A stretch of 64,000 bases of DNA, from NCBI RefSeq assembly GCF_008831075.1, contig NZ_WBJX01000006.1, positions 1 through 64,000 on the forward strand, read 5' to 3'. The notes beneath the pieces are model-generated. The model was not told the DNA's origin. It saw nothing but the letters and a program-made list of their open reading frames with translations, and made no database searches. The stretch comes from Pseudoclavibacter terrae (GTDB lineage: Bacteria; Actinomycetota; Actinomycetes; Actinomycetales; Microbacteriaceae). How positions within the stretch are numbered: the first letter of the stretch is position 1; the number at the start of each line of letters is the position of its first letter. Both the position numbers and the translations under genes were made by a program. This document shows, in pieces, positions 25,520 to 33,059 of the stretch.

Positions 25520-26704
25520 GTGTCGACGACTGGGAGTGACGGGGTGGACCCCGGCGAACGTCCGGACCCGGAGGTCCGGGACTCGGCGACGGAGCCCGAA
25601 GCGCCTGAGACGTCAAGCGCCTTCGGCCCGGCTGCCGGTGAGGGCGGCGCGGAGCCCGTCGTCGGGGAACCTGTGGCATCGCGTGAGCTCCCCACCCTCT
25701 CGGACGGTGAGCTGGCCCCGCCGCTGGCGCCGCTCCGCTCCCAGTCGCGACTCGGTGACACCGGCGCGAACATCCTCCACGACCTGGAGTCGAGGGCCCA
25801 GAACGCGCGGACGCAGGTGCGAGAGCAACGCGACAAGCTGCGCGCGCGCAACGACGCGATCAACGCCCGCAGCGGGCGCAACCTGGCCTTCGCGGTGCTG
25901 TTCGGGGTGGTCCTCGGCGCGCTGCTGCTGTCGAGCCTGATCTTCATCAAAGAGCTGTTCATCCCGTTCGCGATCGCCATGGTCGTCTTCGCGACGATCG
26001 AGCTGGCGAGCGCGATGCGCGGAGCCGGCCGCGACGTGCCGCGCATCCCGCTCGTCGCCGCGGCGGTCGCCATCATCCCCGCCGCCTACTTCCTCGAGGT
26101 CGTCGGTCAATGGATCGCGCTGCTGGTCGGCGTGCTGGTCGTCACCGTGTGGCGGCTCGTCGAAGCCTCCGTCTCCAGGGATCGTCCGCCTCGAAAGGCG
26201 GTCTGGGCTGATTTCCTGGCCGCTGCGCTGATCCTCATCTACGTCTCGTACCTGGGCTCGTTCACGGTGCTCCTGACGGCTCAGGAAGACGGCCAATGGT
26301 GGGTGCTCGGCTTCCTCATCATCGTCGTCGCGGTCGACGTCGGCGCGTACGTCTTCGGGCTCAACTTCGGCAAGCACAAGCTCGCGCCGAAGATCAGCCC
26401 AGGGAAGACCTGGGAAGGGTTCGCGGGTGCGGCGCTGACCTCCGTGGTCGTCGGCATCCTCGTGAGCCTGTTCCTCCTCGACCAGCAGTGGTGGTTCGGC
26501 CTGATCATGGGCCCGCTGCTCCTGATCACGGCGACCGCTGGGGACCTCACGGAGTCGATGATCAAGCGCGACCTGAAGATCAAGGACATGAGCTCCTGGC
26601 TGCCGGGTCACGGCGGTTTCTTCGATCGCATCGACTCGATCCTCCCCTCGGGGGCCATGGCCTTCGCACTGTATTTCTGGAGCGCCGACTCGACGCTCTG
26701 GTAG
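25520..26704 (+). CDS. cdsA: Phosphatidate cytidylyltransferase
   Basis: 394 residues. A 105-residue cytoplasmic, disordered and then basic/coiled N-terminus precedes eight or so membrane spans. The CDP-diglyceride synthetase region is visible at the end: ISPGKTWEGFAGA, GDLTESMIKRDLKIKDMSSWLPGHGGFFDRIDSILPS (about 345-381), the signature with the metal-binding Asp residues. It makes CDP-diacylglycerol from phosphatidate and CTP at the inner membrane. The long N-terminal extension is lineage-specific. The frr-cdsA linkage is conserved. Confidence 0.95.
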   Translation: MSTTGSDGVDPGERPDPEVRDSATEPEAPETSSAFGPAAGEGGAEPVVGEPVASRELPTLSDGELAPPLAPLRSQSRLGDTGANILHDLESRAQNARTQVREQRDKLRARNDAINARSGRNLAFAVLFGVVLGALLLSSLIFIKELFIPFAIAMVVFATIELASAMRGAGRDVPRIPLVAAAVAIIPAAYFLEVVGQWIALLVGVLVVTVWRLVEASVSRDRPPRKAVWADFLAAALILIYVSYLGSFTVLLTAQEDGQWWVLGFLIIVVAVDVGAYVFGLNFGKHKLAPKISPGKTWEGFAGAALTSVVVGILVSLFLLDQQWWFGLIMGPLLLITATAGDLTESMIKRDLKIKDMSSWLPGHGGFFDRIDSILPSGAMAFALYFWSADSTLW

Positions 26705-26746
26705 TGCCCCGCCGGGGAGCCTGCGCCATGTTCGCCCACGATGCGG

Positions 26747-26752
26747 CAGAAT
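26747..26752 (+). promoter_or_regulatory. -10-like hexamer before the DivIVA-repeat gene
   Basis: CAGAAT, then GGTCGGC and GTG at 26760. The nine bases upstream of the GTG copy those before the genes at 18515 and 29754 almost exactly. Confidence 0.4.
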
Positions 26753-26759
26753 GGTCGGC

Positions 26760-27320
26760 GTGAGCAGCACTTCATTCCCTCTGGCACCTCGTGGCACTCT
26801 CGGCTACGACGCCGAAGAGGTCGACCGTGCATTCCGCGTCGCCCGGCAGCGCTACGACAACTTCGACAACGGCACGCAGGGCAAGCGCCTGTCAACGAGC
26901 AGCATCCGCCACACGGCGTTCACGATGCGCAAGGGCGGGTACTCCGCCCCACACGTGGATGCTGCCCTCGAGCGTCTCGAAGACGCCGTCGCCATCCGCG
27001 AACGCGATGAGCACATCGAGCGTGTCGGCCGGGAGGTCTTCCTCCGCGAGACCAAGACGACGGCCCGCGCGGTGCTCGCGCGACTGCGCCGCGAGGACGG
27101 TGAGCGCTTCGACCGCGTCTCCGTCCTGCAGCGCGGGTACGACGTCAAGGAGGTGGACGAGTTCTCGGGTCGTCTCGCCGACTTCCTGCGTGGCGGTACG
27201 GCGATGTCGTTGCGCGAGGTCAGGGGAGTGGCGTTCACGCCGAAGCGCCACGGCTACAAGGAGACGCAGGTCGACCTTCTCATCGACGCCGTCATCGATG
27301 TCATGCTGGCGATTCGTTAG
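26760..27320 (+). CDS. DivIVA-domain repeat protein
   Basis: 186 residues from the GTG at 26760. Four copies of a GYxxxxVD motif are spread through the protein: GYDAEEVDRAF, GYSAPHVDAAL, GYDVKEVDEFS and GYKETQVDLLI. Each is the core of the DivIVA N-terminal domain that binds curved membrane, as in RGYNREEVDEVI of the coiled-coil gene at 34553. Unlike classic DivIVA there is no long coiled coil. The DivIVA-repeat family is known by name in actinobacteria, but its function is not established. A role in polar growth or division is inferred. Confidence 0.8.
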   Translation: MSSTSFPLAPRGTLGYDAEEVDRAFRVARQRYDNFDNGTQGKRLSTSSIRHTAFTMRKGGYSAPHVDAALERLEDAVAIRERDEHIERVGREVFLRETKTTARAVLARLRREDGERFDRVSVLQRGYDVKEVDEFSGRLADFLRGGTAMSLREVRGVAFTPKRHGYKETQVDLLIDAVIDVMLAIR

Positions 27321-27351
27321 GTCCTCCTCGCACCTCCACTTGGCCTGAGCG

Positions 27352-27380
27352 TTGTCAAATCGTGACCTTCCCGTTACGAT
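27352..27380 (+). promoter_or_regulatory. Promoter with 11-bp-spaced GTnAC repeats before the first muralytic gene
   Basis: TTGTCA (27352-27357), a 17-base spacer and TACGAT (27375-27380) form a near-consensus promoter. Inside lie GTGAC (27362) and GTTAC (27373), a direct repeat with an 11-bp period overlapping the -10. The same layout occurs at 28829. Confidence 0.7.
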
Positions 27381-27414
27381 TGCCGGGTCCCCTTGACCCG
27401 TCGGATGGAGCTCC

Positions 27415-28023
27415 ATGCCGGAACCCACTGCAACGCGCGGTGAGCGTGCGCGTCAGCGCCGTCAGCAGCGCGCGAAGCGCCGCGCCGCGATCTTCGGGTC
27501 CGCGGCCCTCGGCGTCGTCGCAGTCGGAGCCATCGCCGTGACGACGCTCACGGGTACCGGAGCCACAGCCTCAGCGGACGCGTCCATCGGCCCGAACCTG
27601 CAGGAGATCTCGCAGGAGCAGGCTCAGGCGTACGCGGTCCTGGCTGTCTCAGGCGAGACGTCGCAGGGCACCGCCATCGACGACCGGGGCTTGGGAGTCA
27701 GCATCGACGTCGTGCCGACCGATCCAGCGTCGCTCAAGAAGATCACCGAGGAGATGGTCAAGTCCCAGTACGGCTGGGGCCCCGACCAGATGTCCTGCCT
27801 CGACAAGCTCTGGATGAAGGAATCCGGCTGGAACTACCTGGCTGAGAACGCCGAATCCGGTGCCTACGGCATCCCCCAGTCCTGGCCAGCCGAGAAGCTC
27901 GCCACCATGGGCGCCGACTGGAAGACGAACCCGATCACGCAGATCAAATGGGGCATCGACTACATCGACCGAGCGTGGGGCACCCCCTGCGCAGCCTGGA
28001 ACCAGCACAACGGCTCCTACTGA
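27415..28023 (+). CDS. Secreted SLT/Apf-like lytic transglycosylase-type protein
   Basis: 202 residues. A very basic start (RGERARQRRQQRAKRRAAIF) and a hydrophobic segment (GSAALGVVAVGAIAVTTLTG) form a signal peptide or anchor. An 80-residue linker precedes the catalytic module: SCLDKLWMKESGWNYLAENAESGAYGIPQSWPAEKLA, TNPITQIKWGIDYIDRAWGTPCAAW. The Glu in KESGW and the GAYGIPQ motif are the lysozyme-like transglycosylase signature found in aggregation-promoting-factor proteins. It probably trims peptidoglycan glycan strands outside the cell. It is the first of three tandem related genes. Confidence 0.85.
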   Translation: MPEPTATRGERARQRRQQRAKRRAAIFGSAALGVVAVGAIAVTTLTGTGATASADASIGPNLQEISQEQAQAYAVLAVSGETSQGTAIDDRGLGVSIDVVPTDPASLKKITEEMVKSQYGWGPDQMSCLDKLWMKESGWNYLAENAESGAYGIPQSWPAEKLATMGADWKTNPITQIKWGIDYIDRAWGTPCAAWNQHNGSY

Positions 28024-28104
28024 GTCCTGGGGCGCTGCTCGGCCTGGCCGCAGCACCGCCGCAGTTGAAGACCGCGCACACGCGAACCACCTGGGAGTAC
28101 CCGC

Positions 28105-28752
28105 ATGACCACGACAGATATCCGCACCGGCTCCACCCGGGCCTCTCGGCCCGCCGGCCTCGGCCGCCGCATCGGCGCTCGTGTCGTCGTGCCAACCCTG
28201 GCCGGGCTCGCGATCGCGGCCCTCGCGGTGACCGCAACGGTGCAGCTGGGCGCTCAGAACGATGGTGAGAGCGGCGTGCTCTCCGTCGCATCCGTCGACG
28301 AGCTCACCGTGGCCGGCGCACAGGGATACGCCGTGAGTCTCGTCTCGGCAGTCGATGAGGCGCAGGCCTCCGACGCCCGCACGAGCGACATCGCGAGCAT
28401 CGTCGTGACCACGCCGACACCGACCCCCACGCCGGAGCCGGAGCCCGCCCCGGCACCCAAGGCGCCGTCGCCGGACACCAGCTCGTCCGGCGGCAGCTCG
28501 TACGAAGAGGCGAACGTGTCGTCTGACCCCAGCGTGGATGCGACGCTCGCGCGCATCGCGCAGTGCGAGTCCGGCGGAAACCCGGCCGCCGTGAACCCTG
28601 CCGGCTACTACGGCCTCTACCAGTTCTCGATCCCGACCTGGCAGTCCGTTGGCGGGACAGGTCTGCCGTCTGAGGCCTCGGTCGAGGAGCAGACGATGCG
28701 CGCGAAGATGCTGCAGGCCAAGGCCGGCTGGGGTCAGTGGAGCTGCTACTAG
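28105..28752 (+). CDS. Resuscitation-promoting-factor-type muralytic protein (Rpf domain)
   Basis: 215 residues. Signal region GARVVVPTLAGLAIAALAVTATVQL; a linker containing AGAQGYAVSLVSAVDEA and a PTPTPTPEPEPAPAP spacer; then a C-terminal Rpf domain, LARIAQCESGGNPAAVNPAGYYGLYQFSIPTWQSVGGTG. The Glu of CESGGN is the expected catalytic residue and paired Cys (CESGG, WSCY) may form the Rpf disulfide. Rpf proteins cleave peptidoglycan and stimulate regrowth of dormant actinobacteria. It lies 81 bases after the first gene and no own promoter was recognised, so co-transcription is likely. Confidence 0.9.
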   Translation: MTTTDIRTGSTRASRPAGLGRRIGARVVVPTLAGLAIAALAVTATVQLGAQNDGESGVLSVASVDELTVAGAQGYAVSLVSAVDEAQASDARTSDIASIVVTTPTPTPTPEPEPAPAPKAPSPDTSSSGGSSYEEANVSSDPSVDATLARIAQCESGGNPAAVNPAGYYGLYQFSIPTWQSVGGTGLPSEASVEEQTMRAKMLQAKAGWGQWSCY

Positions 28753-28767
28753 GCCGCCACTCGGCCT
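28751..28767 (+). terminator. Small hairpin at the end of the Rpf gene
   Basis: AGGCCG-CCACT-CGGCCT, overlapping the stop codon. The stem is only 6 bp, so it is a weak terminator candidate. Confidence 0.35.
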
Positions 28768-28828
28768 TGCGCGACTCCCGCAGCGTCGCAGCTCGGTCAG
28801 CGTGCCCGACCGGCTGACGCCGCTTTCG

Positions 28829-28857
28829 TTGCCATTCCGTGACCATTCCGTTATCCT
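28829..28857 (+). promoter_or_regulatory. Promoter with 11-bp-spaced repeats before the third muralytic gene
   Basis: TTGCCA (28829-28834), 17 bases and TATCCT (28852-28857). GTGAC (28839) and GTTAT (28850) repeat with the 11-bp period and at the same offset from the -35 as at 27352. CCATTCCGT is also directly repeated in the spacer. Confidence 0.7.
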
Positions 28858-28890
28858 CGGTGAGTCCCTAGTTCCAACCCCGGGAGATCA

Positions 28891-29649
28891 ATGACCACGT
28901 TGCAGCGAACCGGCTCGACGCGAGCAGCGCGTCCGACAGCCGCACGACGCTCACGGGCGAAGATCATCGTCCCCATCGCAGCGAGCACCGCAGTCGGTGC
29001 ACTGGCGCTCACCGCTGTCCTGCAGGCTGGCGTCGCCGGAGGCGCTTCGCCGGCGCTGGCGATCGCGCCGAGCGTCGCGGATCTCACCGCTGCCGGTGCT
29101 CAGGGATACCAGGTCAGCCTCGTCTCCGCAGTCGAGGCTCAGGACGAGGAAGCAGTTGCTGACGAGGGCGCCGCAGCCCCGAGCGCTGAACCGCGCAGCA
29201 ACGACCTGGCCGGCATCGTCGTGACCACGCCGACGCCTACACCGACTCCCACCCCGACGCCAACGGAAGAGGAGTCCAGCTCCTCGTCGTCATCCTCCTC
29301 CTCCTCGTCGTCTTCGTACAGCAGCCCCGACTACGTGGCACCGGATCCCGGCACTTCGAAGGCCGTCGCCGCCGACATCGTCGCGTCGATGGGCTGGGGG
29401 ACCGGCGAGTTCGCGTGCCTCGAGAAGCTGTGGCAGCGCGAGTCCGGCTGGAACGCCGCCGCCGAGAACCCGTCGTCCGGTGCCTACGGCATCCCGCAGT
29501 CGCTGCCTGGCAGCAAGATGGCCACCCACGGTTCCGACTGGCGCACGAACCCCGCGACGCAGATCCGCTGGGGCATCGACTACATCAAGGGCCGCTACGG
29601 GACCCCGTGCGGCGCCTGGGCGCATTCGGAAGCCAACAACTGGTACTGA
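28891..29649 (+). CDS. Secreted SLT/Apf-like lytic transglycosylase-type protein with poly-Ser linker
   Basis: 252 residues. The first 90 residues (GSTRAARP, a hydrophobic segment, AGAQGYQVSLVSAVEAQ) match the Rpf-type neighbour upstream. The C-terminal module (ACLEKLWQRESGWNAAAENPSSGAYGIPQSLPGSKMATHG, TNPATQIRWGIDYIKGRYGTPCGAW) matches the SLT/Apf module of the gene at 27415. Between them are PTPTPTPTPTPTEEE and a run of about 14 Ser. The catalytic Glu is in RESGW. It is a secreted peptidoglycan-cleaving enzyme by inference. It has its own strong promoter and a strong terminator. Confidence 0.85.
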   Translation: MTTLQRTGSTRAARPTAARRSRAKIIVPIAASTAVGALALTAVLQAGVAGGASPALAIAPSVADLTAAGAQGYQVSLVSAVEAQDEEAVADEGAAAPSAEPRSNDLAGIVVTTPTPTPTPTPTPTEEESSSSSSSSSSSSSSYSSPDYVAPDPGTSKAVAADIVASMGWGTGEFACLEKLWQRESGWNAAAENPSSGAYGIPQSLPGSKMATHGSDWRTNPATQIRWGIDYIKGRYGTPCGAWAHSEANNWY

Positions 29650-29676
29650 GACGCCCGACACCCCGAGCGCACAACC

Positions 29677-29714
29677 GACAACGCCGCGTGACCTCCGGGT
29701 CACGCGGCGTTGTC
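29677..29714 (+). terminator. Strong terminator after the muralytic gene cluster
   Basis: A perfect 17-bp stem beginning GACAACGCCGCGTGACC, with loop TCCG, 27 bases after the stop. It is the end of the three-gene muralytic block. No T-run follows. Confidence 0.85.
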
Positions 29715-29740
29715 TGTCGGTCCGGTGCGGACGGACTTCC

Positions 29741-29746
29741 TAGAAT
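29741..29746 (+). promoter_or_regulatory. -10 element of the 29754 gene (leaderless)
   Basis: TAGAAT, then GGTCGGC and ATG at 29754, the same arrangement as xerC and the DivIVA-repeat gene. Confidence 0.5.
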
Positions 29747-29753
29747 GGTCGGC

Positions 29754-30110
29754 ATGCCCCGCTCGAACCGCTCCCGCCGCCAAGGTGGGGAATCCGCGTC
29801 TCGAGCGAGGGGCGGACGTGCGGCGAAGCGGCAGCAGGCCGCCGCGGATCGAGCCACAGGGGCGGCTGACGAGCTCGAGCACCTGCGCGACGGATGGCGG
29901 CGCACCGAGGTGCGCCGGGGCATCTCGTACACCGTGCAGCCCATCTCCGCGGTGCGAGCCGTCAAGGACTACGTCTGCCCCGGCTGCCCGAACCCGGTCG
30001 AGGCCGGCGTCGCGCACGTCGTCGTCTGGCGGGCAGAGGGCATCCTCGGCGACGAGCAGGCCCTGGCGGCCCGCCGCCACTGGCACAACCACTGTTGGAG
30101 GATGGCGTGA
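29754..30110 (+). CDS. Small conserved protein with CPGC...HxHC metal-ligand pattern
   Basis: 118 residues. A basic, disordered first half (MPRSNRSRRQGGESASRARGG) is followed by YTVQPISAVRAVKDYVCPGCPNPVEAGVAHVVVWRAE and AARRHWHNHCWRMA. The two Cys of CPGC and the His/Cys of HWHNHC make a plausible zinc site. Homologues are, as I recall, common in actinobacteria, often labelled ATP/GTP-binding without support. No nucleotide-binding motif is visible here. It overlaps the downstream hydrolase by four bases (GTGA). Confidence 0.75.
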   Translation: MPRSNRSRRQGGESASRARGGRAAKRQQAAADRATGAADELEHLRDGWRRTEVRRGISYTVQPISAVRAVKDYVCPGCPNPVEAGVAHVVVWRAEGILGDEQALAARRHWHNHCWRMA

Positions 30111-30865
30111 CTGAAGCATCGAAGACCCCCACGGAAGCAACCACGGTCGAGATCAGGAGCGGCACGGAACTCCCCGCACGCCGCGAGGAGATCGAGCTGC
30201 GCACGAGCGACGGTCTCACGCTGGTCGGCGAGCTGGCGCTGCCGCTCGACCGGGAGCCGGTCGCCACACTGGTCACCCTGCATCCGCTGCCCACCGCCGG
30301 CGGGTTCATGGACTCGCACGTGCTCCGCAAGGCCTCCCTTCGGCTCCCCGCCCAGGCGGACCTCGCCGTGATCCGCTTCAACACGCGCGGCACCACGTCG
30401 CCTCGCGGCACGAGCGACGGGGAGTTCGGCGATGGCGAGACGGAGCGAGCCGACGTGGAGGCGGCGATGGCGTTCGTCCGCGAGCGTGGGCTGCCGAACC
30501 CGTGGCTCGTCGGCTGGTCCTTCGGCACCGAGCTGGCGCTCAAGCACGGGCACGAGCACCCCGATGTCCAGGGGCTCGTCCTGCTCTCCCCGCCCCTGCG
30601 CCGCACGAGCCAGACCGAGCTGGACCGCTGGGCGGACGCGACCATTCCCGTGGTGCTCGTCGTCCCGGAGCATGACGACTTCCTCAAGCCGGATGAGGCG
30701 GCGGAGCGCATCGCCCACCTCCCCAACCTGGAGCTGGTGCCCGTCGACGAAGGACGGCACCTGTGGGTGGGGGAGAAGCAGACGAAGCGCGTGCTGACGG
30801 AGATCGTGCGGCGCACGAACCCCGCTGCCCTTCCGCTCAGCTCGTCGTGGACGCCCGGCGAGTGA
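30107..30865 (+). CDS. Alpha/beta hydrolase
   Basis: 252 residues from a GTG with TTGGAGGA upstream. Hydrolase features are TLHPLPTAGGFMDS (oxyanion region), NTRGTTSPRGTSDGEF, the nucleophile elbow VGWSFGTELALKHG with Ser near 142, Asp in VVPEHDDFLKPDE and His in DEGRHLWVGE. The catalytic triad is therefore complete. Substrate unknown. It is coupled to the small CPGC protein, and its 3' end overlaps the convergent metallopeptidase gene by 29 bases. Confidence 0.85.
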   Translation: MTEASKTPTEATTVEIRSGTELPARREEIELRTSDGLTLVGELALPLDREPVATLVTLHPLPTAGGFMDSHVLRKASLRLPAQADLAVIRFNTRGTTSPRGTSDGEFGDGETERADVEAAMAFVRERGLPNPWLVGWSFGTELALKHGHEHPDVQGLVLLSPPLRRTSQTELDRWADATIPVVLVVPEHDDFLKPDEAAERIAHLPNLELVPVDEGRHLWVGEKQTKRVLTEIVRRTNPAALPLSSSWTPGE

Positions 30866-31862
30866 TGCGCGTCACGATGCGGTGCATGAAGCCGAGCTTG
30901 ACCTCGGTTGGGGCGTTCAGCACGAACGGGTAGAGGTCGTTCTGGCCCATCGCCCGGCTGAAGCGGTTGAGCAGGAGCGACACCTCGTGCCAGTCGGCGA
31001 GCACCCGCTCGATGGGCTCCTCCGTGTAGTCGGCGAGGGGGGTCGTCGACGGCTGCAGGTGCACGTTCGACGCGGCCGCCGTCCACAGTGAGCCGAGGAT
31101 GTGCAGGTAGTGCGCGAAGGTCTCCGCGAAGTCTTCCCAGGGGTGCATCGTCGCGTACTCGGAGATGTACGAGGCCGACCAGCCCGCTGGCGCTCCGAGC
31201 CGGTAGTGGCGGTCGAGCGCCTCACGGTAGCTCGTTCGCTCGTCGCCGAACAGCTCGCGACACTCCGAGAGCAGCGCCTCGTCGTCGAGCAGGATCGACT
31301 GGTAGTAGTGCCCGATCTCATGCCGGAAATGGCCCAGCAGGGTGCGGTACGGCTCACCAAGACGTACGCGGAGCGCTTCGCGGTGCGCGTCCAGCGTCTC
31401 GGCCAGGTCGATCGTGATGATGCCGTTCGCGTGCCCGATCGTGATGCGCTGACCCGAGCTCCGGCTGGAGAGCAGGTCGAAGCCGAGGCCACCCTCGCGA
31501 TCTGCGTAGCTCTCGACGGGCAGCCGCAGGTGCAGGCACTGCGCGAGCAGACGACGCTTGTCCGCGTTGGCCTCCGCGAGCTTCTCGAGCGCGAGCGTGT
31601 CGTCGAGATCCGGGCGCCTGCGAACGAGCCGGCACGAGAGGCACGACGCCGTGGCGATCCCGTCCTCCACGAGCCAGTTGCACTGCCAGTCTCGGTTGCC
31701 GCACGCGCGCCAGAGTCTGCCGTCGATGAGGACCGGGCCGCCGCTCACGTCGACGAAGGCCTGGGTCTCGTCGTGGAACGCGATGGGTGTCGCGCAGGCA
31801 GCGCACGACAGCGATTCGAGCATCACGAGCGACGCGCAACGGGGGCACTTGATGCTCTGCAC
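30837..31862 (-). CDS. Putative zinc-binding metallopeptidase (Peptidase_Mx type) with N-terminal zinc ribbons
   Basis: 341 residues. Two CxxC pairs open the protein (IKCPRCASLV, LSCAACATP), then CGNRDWQCNW and SCLSCRL, so several Cys knuckles are present. The gluzincin motif GHFRHEIGHYYQSIL near 181 gives HExxH. Further along are ISEYATMHPWEDFAETFAHYLHI, with Glu and His candidates for the third ligand, as in the zinc-binding metallopeptidase family I know as Peptidase_Mx. It has no signal peptide, so it acts in the cytoplasm. Target unknown. Confidence 0.82.
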   Translation of the reverse strand: MQSIKCPRCASLVMLESLSCAACATPIAFHDETQAFVDVSGGPVLIDGRLWRACGNRDWQCNWLVEDGIATASCLSCRLVRRRPDLDDTLALEKLAEANADKRRLLAQCLHLRLPVESYADREGGLGFDLLSSRSSGQRITIGHANGIITIDLAETLDAHREALRVRLGEPYRTLLGHFRHEIGHYYQSILLDDEALLSECRELFGDERTSYREALDRHYRLGAPAGWSASYISEYATMHPWEDFAETFAHYLHILGSLWTAAASNVHLQPSTTPLADYTEEPIERVLADWHEVSLLLNRFSRAMGQNDLYPFVLNAPTEVKLGFMHRIVTRITRRASTTS

Positions 31863-31925
31863 ACCTCGAATAATAGGCCCGCGTGGAGCCGTCGCCTCGA
31901 TGTGCGCCCGAACTCGCCGACGGAG

Positions 31926-32972
31926 CTATCGCTCGTTCTGTGCGGGGATCCAGACCTGTTTGACGATGAGGAGGATCGCGGCGGCGATCGGGATGGCCAC
32001 GAGGGCTCCGAGGAGGCCGAGCAGCGTGCCGCCGGTCAGGGCTGCGATCACGACGATCGCCCCAGGCACCTGCACGGCCGAGCTCATGATGCGCGGGCTG
32101 ATGAGGTAGGCCTCGACCTGCATGTAGATGACGTAGTAGATGGCCGCCATCCACCAGACGCTGCTGTCGACGGGCATGAGCGCCAGCTGCAGCAGCACGA
32201 TGATGATCGATGCGGAGAGCGTGCCGACGAGCGGGATGAGCGAGCCGAGGAACGCGATGACCGCGAACACCGCAGGCATCGAGGCGCCGATGATCGACAG
32301 GAACGTGAAGGACAGGATGCCGTTCGCAAGGCCGAGCGCCAGCTGACCGAGCACGAACTTCCCGACGGACGCGGTGATCTGCTCGGTCAGCTCAGCCGTG
32401 CGCGCGCGGCGAGAGGCCGGCAGCAGCTGGTAGAAGCCGCGCTTGATGCTGTTCATGCTCGAGACGAAGTAGAGCATGAGGATGAAGACGATGAGCACGC
32501 CGAAGAAGGCGTTCACGATGCCGAAGCCCACCTCGAGCACGCCACCGCCGATGGTGGCGAGGTTGTTGCGCAGCCACTCGAGTGCGTCGGTGACGAACTC
32601 CTGCGCCTGCAGATCAGGGAAGCGCTCGTCGACCCACTCGATGACATTCGAGCCCGCGAGGTCGTTCACGATGGACGTGTAGCGGGCCGCGAGCTGCTCG
32701 ACCTGCGTCGAGATGCTCGGGATGAGGGCCCAGACGACGAGCCCCAGCGCGATCGCGGCACCGCCGAGGGACGAGATGATCGCGGCCCATCTCGGCCACC
32801 GGTGGCGCTCGAGGAAGGCGATGATCGGCTCGAAGCCGAGCGCGAGGAACAGCGCGGCGCCGATGTACGTGAGGATCGTGCTCAGTGAGGCGATCATCCC
32901 GCCGAGCACGAGGGCGACGAGGACGCCGATCGTGGCGATGAAGCCGAGCCTGAACGGATTCTCGATGCGCAT
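31926..32972 (-). CDS. AI-2E family (UPF0118) membrane permease
   Basis: 348 residues with about eight spans: GFIATIGVLVALVLGGMI, ILTYIGAALFLALGFEPIIAFLERHRWPRWAAI, GVLIVFILMLYFVSSM, VFAVIAFLGSLIPLVGTLSASIII and IVVIAALTGGTLLGLLGALVAIPIAAAILLIV. The FEPII...RW and GG.LLG..G..V..P..A elements are the family signature. Members export diverse substrates (the TqsA/AI-2 label is historical; some are Na+/H+ antiporters). Substrate not predictable. Confidence 0.88.
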   Translation of the reverse strand: MRIENPFRLGFIATIGVLVALVLGGMIASLSTILTYIGAALFLALGFEPIIAFLERHRWPRWAAIISSLGGAAIALGLVVWALIPSISTQVEQLAARYTSIVNDLAGSNVIEWVDERFPDLQAQEFVTDALEWLRNNLATIGGGVLEVGFGIVNAFFGVLIVFILMLYFVSSMNSIKRGFYQLLPASRRARTAELTEQITASVGKFVLGQLALGLANGILSFTFLSIIGASMPAVFAVIAFLGSLIPLVGTLSASIIIVLLQLALMPVDSSVWWMAAIYYVIYMQVEAYLISPRIMSSAVQVPGAIVVIAALTGGTLLGLLGALVAIPIAAAILLIVKQVWIPAQNER

Positions 32973-32987
32973 GCGGTGTTCCCCCTG

Positions 32988-33018
32988 ATCGGATCCCGGC
33001 CGGAGACCGGGATCCGAT
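32988..33018 (-). terminator. Terminator of the DivIVA coiled-coil gene
   Basis: A perfect 12-bp stem, ATCGGATCCCGG with its complement, and a 7-base loop. It lies 42 bases past the stop of the minus-strand DivIVA gene and 16 bases upstream of the permease start. Confidence 0.7.
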
Positions 33019-33059
33019 TCTAGACGCGCGGTGGCGCCTCAGCTCGCGCCGCGCGCGGG

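Noticed and set aside
27320-28890. A ydaO-type c-di-AMP riboswitch before the Rpf/SLT genes
   Set aside because: Such elements occur before rpf genes in some actinobacteria, but the gaps here (about 30-90 bases after the promoters) are too short and lack its structure.
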